A DNA stretch of 14,588 nucleotides, taken from positions 1-14,588 of the forward strand of contig JAXJQF010000109.1 of assembly GCA_036311285.1 (NCBI GenBank), written 5' to 3'. Shown in pieces: positions 5,254 through 14,202 of this stretch (position 1 is its first letter; the number at the start of each line of letters is the position of its first letter). Both the position numbers and the translations under genes were made by a program. The notes below the pieces were generated by a model. That model was not told the origin of the DNA, ran no database searches, and saw only the letters and a list, made by a program, of their open reading frames with translations. Source of the DNA: JAXJQF01 sp036311285. Lineage in GTDB: Bacteria > Pseudomonadota > Gammaproteobacteria > Enterobacterales > Succinivibrionaceae.

Positions 5254-8046
5254 ATGAGTGATAATAATACACCTTCAACTGTTGAGCAGTCTAATATTCA
5301 TCCTGTTCAAATTACAGACGAATTAAAAACATGTTTTATCAATTATGCTATGAGCGTAATTGTGGATCGTGCATTACCTAATGTATACGATGGTTTAAAA
5401 CCTGTACAACGACGTTCTATTTATGGTATGTACGAGCAAAAGATATTCTACGGCACAAAGACAGTAAAATCTGCAAAGGTAGTCGGTGACGTAATGGGTA
5501 GATTTCACCCGCATGGTGACTCTGCTATTTATGAAACTATTGTTCGTATGGCACAGCCTTTTTCTTTACGTTACCCATTAGTTCATGGTAACGGTAATTT
5601 CGGTAACATCGATGGCGATGGTGCCGCGGCAATGCGTTATACAGAAATTAGTATGTCAAAGATCTGTGCCGAAATGGTTGCAGATATCGAAAAAGAAACT
5701 GTTGATACCGTATTAAACTATGACGGTTCAGAAACAATGCCGGTTGTTTTACCTAATAAGTTTCCTAACTTATTAGTTAATGGAGCAACAGGTATTGCAG
5801 TAGGTATGGCTACAAATATTCCTACACATAACTTAACAGAAACAATCAATGCTACAATTGCGACAATTCAGAATCCTGAAATTACAATTAGTGAGTTAAT
5901 GCAATACATTCCTGCTCCTGACTTCCCTACAGGCGGTATCATTTATGGGCAAGAAGGTATCCGTCGCGGATATGAAACAGGTAATGGTAAGGTTATTATC
6001 AGAGCTAAGACTCACGTAGAAGGTGAAGAAGGTGAAAAGCAATCAATCGTTATTGATGAGATTCCTTATTGTGTAAGAAAGCAAAGATTAGTTGAACGTA
6101 TCAATGAATGTATGCGTGAAAAGCTTGTAGAAGGTATTACATGCGTTGAAGACTATTCAGGAAAGGATCATGATGTACGTATTGTTATCGGTATTAGAAA
6201 AGATCAAGTACCTGAAATTGTTCTTAACAAACTATTTAAGTTAACTGATTTACAATCAAGCTTCCCTATGAACATGTTGGCACTTGTTGACAATCGTCCA
6301 GAAGTGCTTAATTTAAAGCAAATGCTTGAATTATTCATAAAGCATAGAAAAGAAATTGTAATTAGAAGAACAGTTCATGATTTAGCAAAGGCTAGAGACA
6401 GAGCGCATAAGTTAGAATCTTATGCAGTAGCATTAGCAAATATCGATGAAATCATTGAGTTAATTAAGACATCTGAAAACAAGACTGTTGCTCGTGAAAA
6501 GTTAATGAGCAAGGGTTGGGATTATGGAGACTTAAACTCAATAATTGAAAGAACTGAGGATGGAAAGGAATTAACAAAACCTTCATATATCAGTGATAAG
6601 TTTGGTTGTGTAGATGGTTTATATTATTTATCTGATATCCAAGCTGATGCAATTCTTGAAATGCAATTACATCGTTTAACAAATTTAGAATCTACTAAGA
6701 TTTACGATGAATATAATGCATTAAAAGAAGAAATTAAAGAATACTTAAGTATCTTAGTTTCTGATGAGAAATTAAAGTCTATCATTATTTCTGAATTAGA
6801 AGTAATCAGAGAAAATTACGGTGATGCTCGTAGATCTGTAATTGAATTAAATACAAGTGAAATTTCTAAGAAGGATTTAATTGAAGCAGAAGCTGCTGTT
6901 ATTACATTATCACATGAGGGGTATATCAAGTATCAACCACTTGATGAATACACAACTCAAGCTCGTGGTGGTAAAGGTAAGCGTGCAACAAAGATGAAGG
7001 ATGAAGACTTTATTGATAGCATGTATGTAGTTAATACTCATGACACAGTATTATGTTTTACAAATCTAGGTCGTGTATTCTCTATGAATGTTTACGATTT
7101 ACCTTTGGCTTCATCTAATTCTAAAGGTAGACCAATTGTAAACATGCTTCGCTTGAACGAAGGTGAAAAGGTTAAGGTAATTCTTCCTATTGACAACTTT
7201 GATGGTGAAAGATTCTTGTTATTTGCAACTTCAAGTGGTTTAGTGAAGAAGACTAAGTTAAATGCATATAAGAATATTAACGTTGGTGGTTTAATTGCTA
7301 TTAAGTTAAAAGAAGGCGACGAAATTGTTAACGTTGCTATTACATCAGGTAAGGATAATGTTGTTTTATTCTCATCAGATGGTCGTGCTTGTATGTTTAA
7401 TGAATACTATCCTGGTTTAGTTACAGATGAAGGCGTAGATATCGCTGATGAAGATGCTGTAGACGAAGTAGATGATGATGCAAATGATGAAGGCTTAACA
7501 GATGACGCAATCTTTAGTCCTTCGTACAAGGGTGGTATTCGTCCAAGTGGTCGTGCAACTTCTGGCGTAAGAGGTATTAAGTTAGCTAAGAGTCATAAGT
7601 TAGTTTCTATGATTGTAGTAGATCCTAATGTTGATAAGTTCTTAATGGTTTGTGAAAACGGCTATGGTAAGAGAACGTTAGTTGCTGACTTCCCAAGACG
7701 TAACAGAAATTGTAAGGGGGTTATTGCTATCAAGACAAGTGAAAGAAATGGTCGCTTAGTTGGTGCAATTCAAGTAGCAGATTCTGATCAAACAATCTTA
7801 ATTACTAGTGCTGGTATTTTAATTAGAGTAAATATAGCTCCAATTGCATGCAGCGGTAGAAATACTCAAGGTGTAAGAATAATTAAGATGGAAGAAGGCA
7901 GTAGTTTAGTTGCTATTCAACGTGTTTTAGAAGATGACCGTGATGATGTAACTGAACAAGTAGTCGAAGCTGACACCACTAATACTGAAGGTGTTGCAGC
8001 ACAGGTTACAGAAAACCAACAAGCTGATACTCCATCAGAAGGTTAA
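5254..8046 (+). CDS. gyrA: DNA gyrase subunit A
   Basis: The breakage-reunion subunit of the A2B2 gyrase that introduces negative supercoils. At 930 residues it is about 55 longer than Escherichia coli GyrA (875), with similarity throughout. The N-terminal domain has VDRALPNVYDGLKPVQRR (37-54), the quinolone region AKVVGDVMGRFHPHGDSAIYE (within 74-94) and the catalytic Tyr at 129 in MRYTE. Ser90 and Glu94 correspond to E. coli Ser83 and Asp87. The C-terminal pinwheel has the GyrA box QARGGKG at 569-575, where Ala replaces the usual second Arg. About 42 extra residues near 720-765 are strongly acidic (DIADEDAVDEVDDDANDE). The tail is acidic, as in E. coli. The GyrA box and pinwheel exclude ParC. 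The ATG at 5254 is preceded only by AAAAG, a weak binding site. It is transcribed from its own promoter and followed by a terminator. Confidence 0.98.
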   Translation: MSDNNTPSTVEQSNIHPVQITDELKTCFINYAMSVIVDRALPNVYDGLKPVQRRSIYGMYEQKIFYGTKTVKSAKVVGDVMGRFHPHGDSAIYETIVRMAQPFSLRYPLVHGNGNFGNIDGDGAAAMRYTEISMSKICAEMVADIEKETVDTVLNYDGSETMPVVLPNKFPNLLVNGATGIAVGMATNIPTHNLTETINATIATIQNPEITISELMQYIPAPDFPTGGIIYGQEGIRRGYETGNGKVIIRAKTHVEGEEGEKQSIVIDEIPYCVRKQRLVERINECMREKLVEGITCVEDYSGKDHDVRIVIGIRKDQVPEIVLNKLFKLTDLQSSFPMNMLALVDNRPEVLNLKQMLELFIKHRKEIVIRRTVHDLAKARDRAHKLESYAVALANIDEIIELIKTSENKTVAREKLMSKGWDYGDLNSIIERTEDGKELTKPSYISDKFGCVDGLYYLSDIQADAILEMQLHRLTNLESTKIYDEYNALKEEIKEYLSILVSDEKLKSIIISELEVIRENYGDARRSVIELNTSEISKKDLIEAEAAVITLSHEGYIKYQPLDEYTTQARGGKGKRATKMKDEDFIDSMYVVNTHDTVLCFTNLGRVFSMNVYDLPLASSNSKGRPIVNMLRLNEGEKVKVILPIDNFDGERFLLFATSSGLVKKTKLNAYKNINVGGLIAIKLKEGDEIVNVAITSGKDNVVLFSSDGRACMFNEYYPGLVTDEGVDIADEDAVDEVDDDANDEGLTDDAIFSPSYKGGIRPSGRATSGVRGIKLAKSHKLVSMIVVDPNVDKFLMVCENGYGKRTLVADFPRRNRNCKGVIAIKTSERNGRLVGAIQVADSDQTILITSAGILIRVNIAPIACSGRNTQGVRIIKMEEGSSLVAIQRVLEDDRDDVTEQVVEADTTNTEGVAAQVTENQQADTPSEG

Positions 8047-8058
8047 TAGATAAAAGTT

Positions 8059-8092
8059 ATACAAGGTAGGCTAAAGCTTACCTTGTATTTTG
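8059..8092 (+). terminator. Intrinsic terminator between gyrA and serC
   Basis: TACAAGGTA at 8060-8068 pairs with TACCTTGTA at 8079-8087. The stem extends inward through GGCT/AGCT with one G-U pair and is followed by TTTTGTT. It is compact and begins 13 bases after the gyrA stop. It implies that gyrA and serC are at least partly uncoupled. A possible extended -10 (TGTTATATA, 8091-8099) in its tail could start serC transcription, but this is weak. Confidence 0.75.
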
Positions 8093-8116
8093 TTATATAA
8101 ATAATGGTAAGAGAAA

Positions 8117-9211
8117 ATGTCTAAGGTTTATAATTTTTCAGCTGGACCAGCTGTTTTGCCTGAATCAGTAATGTTAAAGGCTCAAAAAGAATTTGTTAAT
8201 TTTAATAACCTAGGTTCAAGTGTTATTGAATTATCACATAGATCGAAGGATTATATTAAGGTAGCGGATGAAGCTACTGAGAATTTAAGATCTTTAATGA
8301 ATTTACCAGATAATTATAAGATTTTATTTATGCACGGTGGTGGTCGTGGTATGTTTGCTAACGTTCCAATGAACTTAGCAAATCCAAATGGTTGTGCAGA
8401 TTATATCGTAAATGGTGCTTGGTCTAAATATGCAGCTGAAGAAGGTGTTAAATATACTAAGGTTAACTCTCTTCAAATCGATTCTAAGAATGCAGATGGT
8501 AAGGTTATCATTGATACTAAGAGCTTAAATTTTAATAAAGATGCAAGTTATGTTCATAGCTGTATGAATGAAACAATTCATGGAATTGAAATTTTTGAAG
8601 ATTTAGATACTGGTAATATACCTCATATCTCTGATTGTTCTTCATGTATTTTATCAAGACCTGTTGATGTTTCTAAGTATGGTATTATCTATGCTGGTGC
8701 TCAAAAGAACGTAGGTCCATCAGGTTTTTGTATTGTTATTATTCGTGAAGATTTAATCGGCCATGCGTTACCATTTACTCCTGCAATTTCTGATTTCAAA
8801 GTAACTTATGAACATGATTCTATGTTCAACACTCCAAATACATTTGCATGGTATTTATCAGGTTTAGTATTTAAGTGGTTAAAGGATGAAATCGGTGGTT
8901 TAAGTGCGATGGAAGAAATCAATAAAGCTAAGGCTAGTATGCTATATGACTTTATTGATAGTTCAGATTTCTATAGCAACAATGTAGACGTTTCATGTCG
9001 TTCAAGAATGAATGTTCCATTCTTCTTAAAGAATTCTGATTTAGATGCAGAGTTCATTGCTAAGGCAAAGGAAAATAACCTTGTTGGTCTAAAGGGACAT
9101 CGTGTATTAGGTGGCATGCGTGCTAGTTTGTATAACGCTATGACTATCGAAGGTGTTAAGGCTTTAGTTGAGTTTATGGATAAGTTCGCTCAAGAACATA
9201 AAAACAACTAA
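8117..9211 (+). CDS. serC: Phosphoserine aminotransferase
   Basis: A pyridoxal-phosphate enzyme that transaminates 3-phosphohydroxypyruvate with glutamate to O-phosphoserine in serine synthesis. In Gammaproteobacteria it also acts in the 4-phosphohydroxythreonine step toward pyridoxal phosphate. At 364 residues it matches E. coli SerC (362) from end to end. Diagnostic segments are YNFSAGPAVLPE at the start, ELSHRSKDY, FMHGGGRGMFANVP (cofactor phosphate region), AGAQKNVGPSG with the Schiff-base Lys at residue 197, MFNTPNTFAWYLSGLVFKWL, and KGHRVLGGMRASLYNAM near the C-terminus. The start has TAAGAGA at 8108-8114. It follows gyrA by 70 bp with a terminator between. The downstream genes (pheA, hisC, tyrA) found after serC in some relatives are absent here. 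The next gene is convergent. Confidence 0.98.
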   Translation: MSKVYNFSAGPAVLPESVMLKAQKEFVNFNNLGSSVIELSHRSKDYIKVADEATENLRSLMNLPDNYKILFMHGGGRGMFANVPMNLANPNGCADYIVNGAWSKYAAEEGVKYTKVNSLQIDSKNADGKVIIDTKSLNFNKDASYVHSCMNETIHGIEIFEDLDTGNIPHISDCSSCILSRPVDVSKYGIIYAGAQKNVGPSGFCIVIIREDLIGHALPFTPAISDFKVTYEHDSMFNTPNTFAWYLSGLVFKWLKDEIGGLSAMEEINKAKASMLYDFIDSSDFYSNNVDVSCRSRMNVPFFLKNSDLDAEFIAKAKENNLVGLKGHRVLGGMRASLYNAMTIEGVKALVEFMDKFAQEHKNN

Positions 9212-9240
9212 TTGAAAAAGTTGTAAAACTCAAAAAAATT

Positions 9241-9273
9241 AAAAGAGGTTTTGTTTAAAACCTCTTTTATTTT
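9241..9273. terminator. Bidirectional terminator between serC and the convergent regulator gene
   Basis: A perfect 12-bp stem, AAAAGAGGTTTT (9241-9252) and AAAACCTCTTTT (9257-9268), with loop GTTT. On the + strand it is followed by ATTTTTG. On the - strand it is followed by AATTTTTTTGAG. It therefore serves serC, which ends 30 bases before, and the minus-strand gene ending at 9299. Confidence 0.9.
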
Positions 9274-9298
9274 TGTGAAATTTTTATGTCTTATATTT

Positions 9299-11677
9299 TT
9301 ATTTACTAATTACCGGTTGGTGCTTAATAAGAATACTAATCACTTCTGTTGGAGTAAGTTCGCACGGAAGTAATGAACCTTCCATTAAGGTAATGTTACA
9401 TCCTTTTAAGGTTTGTAAAGTTACAATATTATCAATACCATCACAAATGATCTTAAACTTGTTAAGAGCTAAGCACTTTGAAATGTACTTACTTAACATA
9501 TGACGATCGTATTCAGATATCAACATTCTCTTAGTATTTCTTCCGTTAATAGAAACAGAACTAATGTTATTATCTTCAACAAAGTCATGTCTCAAATAAC
9601 CGTTATTAAATCCGCTTAAATGAATACCATAACCATTATGGTTAAGGGCAGAGATAGTGCCAAGACATCCCATAATGTCGTAGCTTAAAGTTTCTTCAGT
9701 GATTGAGAAGAAAATTCTTGAAGGCATGATATGGTATCTTACAATTTGTACATCTAGGAAACTTAATAAGTTCGGATCAAGTAATTGACTATTATGTAAT
9801 GGGATATAGATATCTAAATTAGCGTCAGCTTTTTGATCAATTTCAGAAAGGTCGTTTAACGCGTTTTCTATTTTCCAATATCCATAATCAATTAATAAGC
9901 CACATCTTGCTAATTCATCAACATAGTCATCTAACTTTGATAAACGATTGTTGTTGTACCAATAGCAGTTTGCAACTAGACCAACTATTTGGTTTGATTC
10001 AATATTGCATATTGAATCGTACTTCATAGATAATTCGCCTTTGTTTTTAGCATTTCTAATATTATTTTCAAATTCATAATCGATGTCTAGGCTTTGATTC
10101 ATAGATTCATTAAATAGCAGGAATGAATCATCATCAGGTGCTGATTTACTGTTTTGATAAGCAATGTTAACTTTTTTTAATAATTGATTAGTTGAAATCG
10201 TACTACTAATGATATTTAAAATACCTGCTTTAATAAATACATCTTTACCATCGTTAAATCTCTCTTTTAAGTGAGATTTTAGATTTTGAAGGAATGTGTA
10301 TACATTTGTAATGTCTACGATATCTGTTGTTAAAATGCCGTATAGGTTAGGTTTTAAGCAAGCTAAATAGTTTTGACTACCAATGAAGCTAGCTAATTCT
10401 TTAGTAAATTTTTGATGAGTGTCTTCACTTAGGAATATTTCATCTGGAATGGAAGTTGACATCTGAATTAAGAAGATGTTGATATTGTTGTCAATCTTAT
10501 ATTCAGATTGTAAATGTCCTATTTGAATGTTTAACCACTCGATATTTGGTAAGCCTGAATTAGAATCGTAGTTACTATAAAGGCTTAATTTCTTTTTAAG
10601 TTTATAAATATGTCTTTCTTGTTCTTCGTTTGATTCAAGCGAAGAGTTTAAGAATGAGGTTAGTATAGCAATTTCGCTTGTTGCTTTGGTGTTACGAGTA
10701 TTTGTAAATTTTCTAATTCTGCTAATATTGTTCTTAATAAAATAAGAGAATGATTTTATTGAGAATACAGAGTATAGAAGGGTAATAAACAATAGTATAG
10801 TTAATGACGCTGCAAGGGGTAAATGTTCCTTAATAGCTGTTGACACAATTGTTTTAAAGCCAATTTTAGGTATATAAGATATTTCCATGGCGATAAGATT
10901 GTTTCTATACTTTAATGGCAAGAAGACAGGAGTGCCATAGTTGTTTTCACTTTGGATTAGTTCTATTAGATTTTTAACGTTAGCATTCTCTGGAAGCATG
11001 TTTCGGTATTGCTCAATATCAACAATGTTTGTATTGTTAATATTAGTTGCAACGATATTGTTAAAGTATTCAGTTGATAGCTTTCTGTCTAACCACTCTT
11101 TTGAATTTGTACTGTTATTTACAGCAATAATAAAGCTTGGGACATCACGCATACCCATAAATATAGGCATAAGTGATCTTATTTTTAATGCACTAATTGC
11201 ATAACCTGGTTTGTTGTTAAGAATGTAGCTGTTAAATGCAAGGATATAGCAGTCAAAGTTACAAGCGTATGTTAGGTTACTAGTAAGTTGGTTTGCAATA
11301 GAGTTGTTTGCAAAATCTGCGATTATTTTTGGAGAAAGTGACCAATCGTCAGAAGCAATAATCTTTGTATTATTTAAGTCGTTGTATTCGTGCCATTCGA
11401 TGTAAGAGATGTTTTCTGGTATAAAAACTCTCTTTGTTGAAGGAGTTTGTGGGTCTTTTGTGATTTCATATAATATATCACGAATGTCTCTGTGTGCTTG
11501 CTTTTCCAAAAAGGTTAAGAACATAAAGTTTTGGTTTGCAAGCATTTTTGATTTGTTGTAATAATTGATGTGTTCACAACTAACAACTGAAATGTAAACA
11601 CCGAGAATAACAATCGCTAAATATACAAAAAATCGAATCAAGACGCGTTTAGCAAATTGTAATAAAATCTTAAACAT
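9299..11677 (-). CDS. Membrane protein with degenerate GGDEF and EAL domains
   Basis: A 792-residue protein, probably a signalling receptor or regulator rather than an enzyme. TM1 is at about 12-33, a periplasmic sensor-like region at 34-283 (with a possible disulphide pair C139/C143), and TM2 at about 287-307, then a short helical linker. A GGDEF-like domain spans about 365-530: SGLPNIEWL matches the fold's TGLPNR start, but the active-site strand reads LACLKPNLYGILTT with no GGDEF. An EAL-like domain spans about 535-788: the EAL position reads VGLVANCYW, the DDFG position LSGFNNGY and the AEGVE position CDGIDN. Only SITEETL keeps the usual metal-site Glu pattern. Neither cyclic-di-GMP synthesis nor hydrolysis is credible. 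The ATG at 11677 is followed directly by a membrane segment, with a weak GGA site upstream. CsrD-like or LapD-like roles are possible; I cannot choose. Confidence 0.75.
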   Translation of the reverse strand: MFKILLQFAKRVLIRFFVYLAIVILGVYISVVSCEHINYYNKSKMLANQNFMFLTFLEKQAHRDIRDILYEITKDPQTPSTKRVFIPENISYIEWHEYNDLNNTKIIASDDWSLSPKIIADFANNSIANQLTSNLTYACNFDCYILAFNSYILNNKPGYAISALKIRSLMPIFMGMRDVPSFIIAVNNSTNSKEWLDRKLSTEYFNNIVATNINNTNIVDIEQYRNMLPENANVKNLIELIQSENNYGTPVFLPLKYRNNLIAMEISYIPKIGFKTIVSTAIKEHLPLAASLTILLFITLLYSVFSIKSFSYFIKNNISRIRKFTNTRNTKATSEIAILTSFLNSSLESNEEQERHIYKLKKKLSLYSNYDSNSGLPNIEWLNIQIGHLQSEYKIDNNINIFLIQMSTSIPDEIFLSEDTHQKFTKELASFIGSQNYLACLKPNLYGILTTDIVDITNVYTFLQNLKSHLKERFNDGKDVFIKAGILNIISSTISTNQLLKKVNIAYQNSKSAPDDDSFLLFNESMNQSLDIDYEFENNIRNAKNKGELSMKYDSICNIESNQIVGLVANCYWYNNNRLSKLDDYVDELARCGLLIDYGYWKIENALNDLSEIDQKADANLDIYIPLHNSQLLDPNLLSFLDVQIVRYHIMPSRIFFSITEETLSYDIMGCLGTISALNHNGYGIHLSGFNNGYLRHDFVEDNNISSVSINGRNTKRMLISEYDRHMLSKYISKCLALNKFKIICDGIDNIVTLQTLKGCNITLMEGSLLPCELTPTEVISILIKHQPVISK

Positions 11678-11751
11678 ATAATAAGGTCCAAATCGTCAAC
11701 AACTTAGTAAGTTTAAATTATTATTTTAATTTTTTAACAAAACCTTATTTA

Positions 11752-11757
11752 ATTATA
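11752..11757 (-). promoter_or_regulatory. Candidate -10 box for the 792-residue regulator
   Basis: Read on the - strand this is a perfect TATAAT about 75 bases before the ATG at 11677. No good -35 box sits at 16-18 bases; TTGTAA lies 21 bases upstream. In DNA this AT-rich the match may be chance. Confidence 0.25.
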
Positions 11758-11944
11758 AATTAATTAATGTAAATAAAGTTACAAATAGATCTAAATATTC
11801 TAAAGAATTTATGATTAAAAGTACATTATGAGTGTTTTGTAGACAATGAATATTATTTAGTTGAAAGATAAGTATTATTAAAGAAAAATTTTTTAAAAGT
11901 AGAAGTATTGTTATAAATGAGGAGGGGGAACCTTCCTAAATAAA

Positions 11945-11990
11945 AAGACCTCGTTATGATCATTTGATAGATAACGGGGGTCATTTTATT
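11945..11990 (-). terminator. Terminator of the CsrD-like gene
   Basis: Read on the - strand, GACCCCCGTTAT (11982 to 11971) pairs with ATAACGAGGTC (11957 to 11947), with one bulge and one G-U pair. The loop holds a further ATCA/TGAT pairing, and CTTTTTATTT follows. It starts about 50 bases after the stop at 12031 and shows that the two minus-strand genes are separate transcription units. Confidence 0.75.
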
Positions 11991-12030
11991 TTAGAGTTTT
12001 AAAGTAAAGGAAGTAAATTTACTTATTTAA

Positions 12031-13917
12031 TTATATTTCCCAAAGCTCTTTGTCATTGTTCTTTTTAGCTGATTCAACTTCGTCACCAAGAATCATCGGT
12101 TTTTGATATGCGTAGCCTTGGATACCGTCAACTAATAATTTTTCTAACATACGAGCTTGTGTATGAGTTTCTACACCTTCAGCAATGATACCACAACCTA
12201 CTCTGTGAGCACTGTTGTTAATCATGTTATAGAATGTCTGAGTTGCAGAGTTCATATTACGTTCATTTAATTGGCAAATATTTGGGTCAAGCTTAATATA
12301 GTTTGCCTTTAAGTATTGGAATAATTGGAATGACTTAACACCAGTACCAAAATGGCTGATACTTGTTAATGCTTTACATCTCTTTAACATTGAGAATAAT
12401 CTTTCTGCAGCATTTGTGTTGCATTCTAATAAATCTTCATCAATTTCAAATACTAGATTTGGAGCAATATCTTCGTTTTTAATTAACGTTCTTTCCAAGA
12501 ATAGTAGGAAACTTTCACTTGTTAACGCGATTGAAGATAGGTTTATACCAAATCTTTGTTCAGGTTGCTTAACCTTGATTTGTCTGTACTTAGCAATAAT
12601 TGTTTCAATTATGATACTTTCTAACTTAGGTAACTTATCGTGTCTTAAAGCTGCTGCTAATACTGTTTCTGTTGATAAATGTTCACCTTCAGGAGATTTG
12701 AAGTGAGCAAATATTTCAGTATAAGGTTTTAATTGTAAGTTACTGATACGAATTGGTTGATAATACAATGTGATTGCATGATGATTGATGATGTAATCAA
12801 TTGTCTTCTTCCATTGTAATTCACCAGAAAGATAATCTTGAACTTCATCTAACTCAATTACATATCCATTAGTAACACCTGTTTGTGCCTTAGCTAACGC
12901 TAAATCGGTTCTAGCCATGATTGATTCAATCTTTTCAGCAGAGTTGAATAAGGTGTAACCAGAGAAACAAACTGTGTCTAAGTCGTGACTCTTCTTATAT
13001 TGGTCGATTTGAAGTTTTAATTCTTCATTAAGTTTAATGATTAGCTCAGGCTTTGCATCATAAATTAATAAAGCGAAATCACTACCAGAAATTCTGTACG
13101 CAGTCGCGTTTTGGAATCTACTAATTGCAGAACCTATCATGTTTGCAACGTCAACGATATATTGGTCACCTACGATATAACCACGATCAGTATTGATTTG
13201 TCTGATTTCAGAAGCTCTGATAATACCAATTGCACTCTTAACAGTAGCCGATTTCTTAATCATTGTTTGGAAGTTTTGCTTAAACGTATATCTGTTATAT
13301 AAGTTTGTTAAGCTATCAATTGAAGCGTCTGCCTTTAATCTTTCGATTAACTTGTTAGCTTCTTCCATATTCTTTTGGGTTTCAGCTTCATTCTTTGATA
13401 GTTCTCTACTTAAGTCTTCAAATGGAATATCTGTATATCTTTTATGTAGGATGTCATTTTTTAATCTTGTAAATGCTGCTTTAAATGCTCGATCACCTAA
13501 AGTAGAAGTGATGATAGCTGTTAAGATTATTAAAATTAGAGATATTGCTGCACTGATAACAAAGTTTACAAATACATTTTGACTTTCGATAGAGTACTCA
13601 ATTTTCTTGCCATTAACTTTGATTGTCTTTTCTAATGGGAATAAAGTTTTGCTAAGTGAGTTTCCTGCAATACTAAAATCGTAGATAGTTGCATTATCTT
13701 CAATGATAACCAGCTTTTCTAGATTAAGTACTTCAGTAGCCTTATTCCCTAATTCATCATTAAAATTATCCCATTGGTATGATTTTAATGTGTTTTGAAC
13801 AATGTCATGATTATTTTGGCATTGTTGATATGTAGAATAATATATAAACATTAAGTCTAAAATAGAAAAAATAACGGCTAGCATTATTCCTTTCTTAATG
13901 GCTGAAATTTTGTGCAT
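12031..13917 (-). CDS. CsrD/MshH-like membrane regulator with degenerate GGDEF-EAL
   Basis: A 628-residue protein from the ATG at 13917, which has GGGAG ten bases upstream. A TTG at 13986 would add 23 residues but has no such site. TM1 is at 10-28, a periplasmic loop at 30-115, TM2 at about 117-140, and a helical linker to about 197. The GGDEF domain (198-358) keeps DSLTNLYNR but its site reads SGSDF (277-281). The EAL domain (about 366-610) keeps YYQPI (Q387), INLSS (N459), FEIDED (E491), IKLDP (K542) and AEGVE (579-583). However, EAL itself is replaced by YTEIFAHF (399-406) and DDFG by SHFG (521-524). This pattern matches CsrD, which in E. coli promotes RNase E decay of the CsrB/CsrC sRNAs without cyclic-di-GMP turnover. 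Length (CsrD 646) and two-TM layout also agree. The CsrD identity is inferred, and a LapD-type receptor is the alternative. Confidence 0.8.
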   Translation of the reverse strand: MHKISAIKKGIMLAVIFSILDLMFIYYSTYQQCQNNHDIVQNTLKSYQWDNFNDELGNKATEVLNLEKLVIIEDNATIYDFSIAGNSLSKTLFPLEKTIKVNGKKIEYSIESQNVFVNFVISAAISLILIILTAIITSTLGDRAFKAAFTRLKNDILHKRYTDIPFEDLSRELSKNEAETQKNMEEANKLIERLKADASIDSLTNLYNRYTFKQNFQTMIKKSATVKSAIGIIRASEIRQINTDRGYIVGDQYIVDVANMIGSAISRFQNATAYRISGSDFALLIYDAKPELIIKLNEELKLQIDQYKKSHDLDTVCFSGYTLFNSAEKIESIMARTDLALAKAQTGVTNGYVIELDEVQDYLSGELQWKKTIDYIINHHAITLYYQPIRISNLQLKPYTEIFAHFKSPEGEHLSTETVLAAALRHDKLPKLESIIIETIIAKYRQIKVKQPEQRFGINLSSIALTSESFLLFLERTLIKNEDIAPNLVFEIDEDLLECNTNAAERLFSMLKRCKALTSISHFGTGVKSFQLFQYLKANYIKLDPNICQLNERNMNSATQTFYNMINNSAHRVGCGIIAEGVETHTQARMLEKLLVDGIQGYAYQKPMILGDEVESAKKNNDKELWEI

Positions 13918-13987
13918 GTTAGTGCAACTCCCGTAGAAAATGTAATATTTTTCAAATATTTTGTTATAAGATACTGAATTTTTCAAT

Positions 13988-13993
13988 ATTATA
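13988..13993 (-). promoter_or_regulatory. Candidate -10 box for the CsrD-like gene
   Basis: On the - strand a perfect TATAAT ends at 13988, so transcription would start near 13981. That is downstream of the TTG at 13986 and upstream of the ATG at 13917, which favours the ATG start. No clear -35 box is seen. Confidence 0.35.
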
Positions 13994-14202
13994 GATATTT
14001 TATATTGTGTACTTATGTTTCAGCATGTAATCAATTTTGGCTGTCATTATATATACATTATAAAATTTTGTCTATGTATTGATAGAATTTGCAACTTTAA
14101 AAAAACAGACAGTATCTCTTCATTATTTATACATTTTATAATAATTTTTAAGCAAAATGCTATAAAAATCTGAAAAAACTGTATAAAAATGTATCATTTT
14201 TT

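Larger units (their letters stand above)
11678..12030. other. Intergenic region between the two degenerate GGDEF/EAL genes
   Basis: About 350 bases, very AT-rich, with no credible gene. It contains the - strand terminator of the upstream gene at 11945-11990 and a possible - strand TATAAT at 11752-11757. A purine block, GAGGAGGGGGAA (11919-11930), is followed by CCTTCCT and can form a small hairpin on its own. That block looks like a ribosome-binding site on the + strand, but no reading frame follows it. Confidence 0.5.

Noticed and set aside
5254..8046. parC (topoisomerase IV) instead of gyrA
   Set aside because: A GyrA box and a full C-terminal pinwheel aligning with E. coli GyrA are present.
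9299..11677. Active cyclic-di-GMP phosphodiesterase
   Set aside because: The EAL, DDFG and AEGVE positions are all replaced, so hydrolysis is not credible.
13193..13582. Open frame on the + strand of about 129 codons
   Set aside because: It is antisense to the conserved GGDEF and membrane region of the CsrD-like gene and has no recognisable domain.
13918..13986. TTG at 13986 as the start of the CsrD-like protein
   Set aside because: ATG 13917 has GGGAG ten bases upstream, and the nearest TATAAT would start transcription after the TTG.
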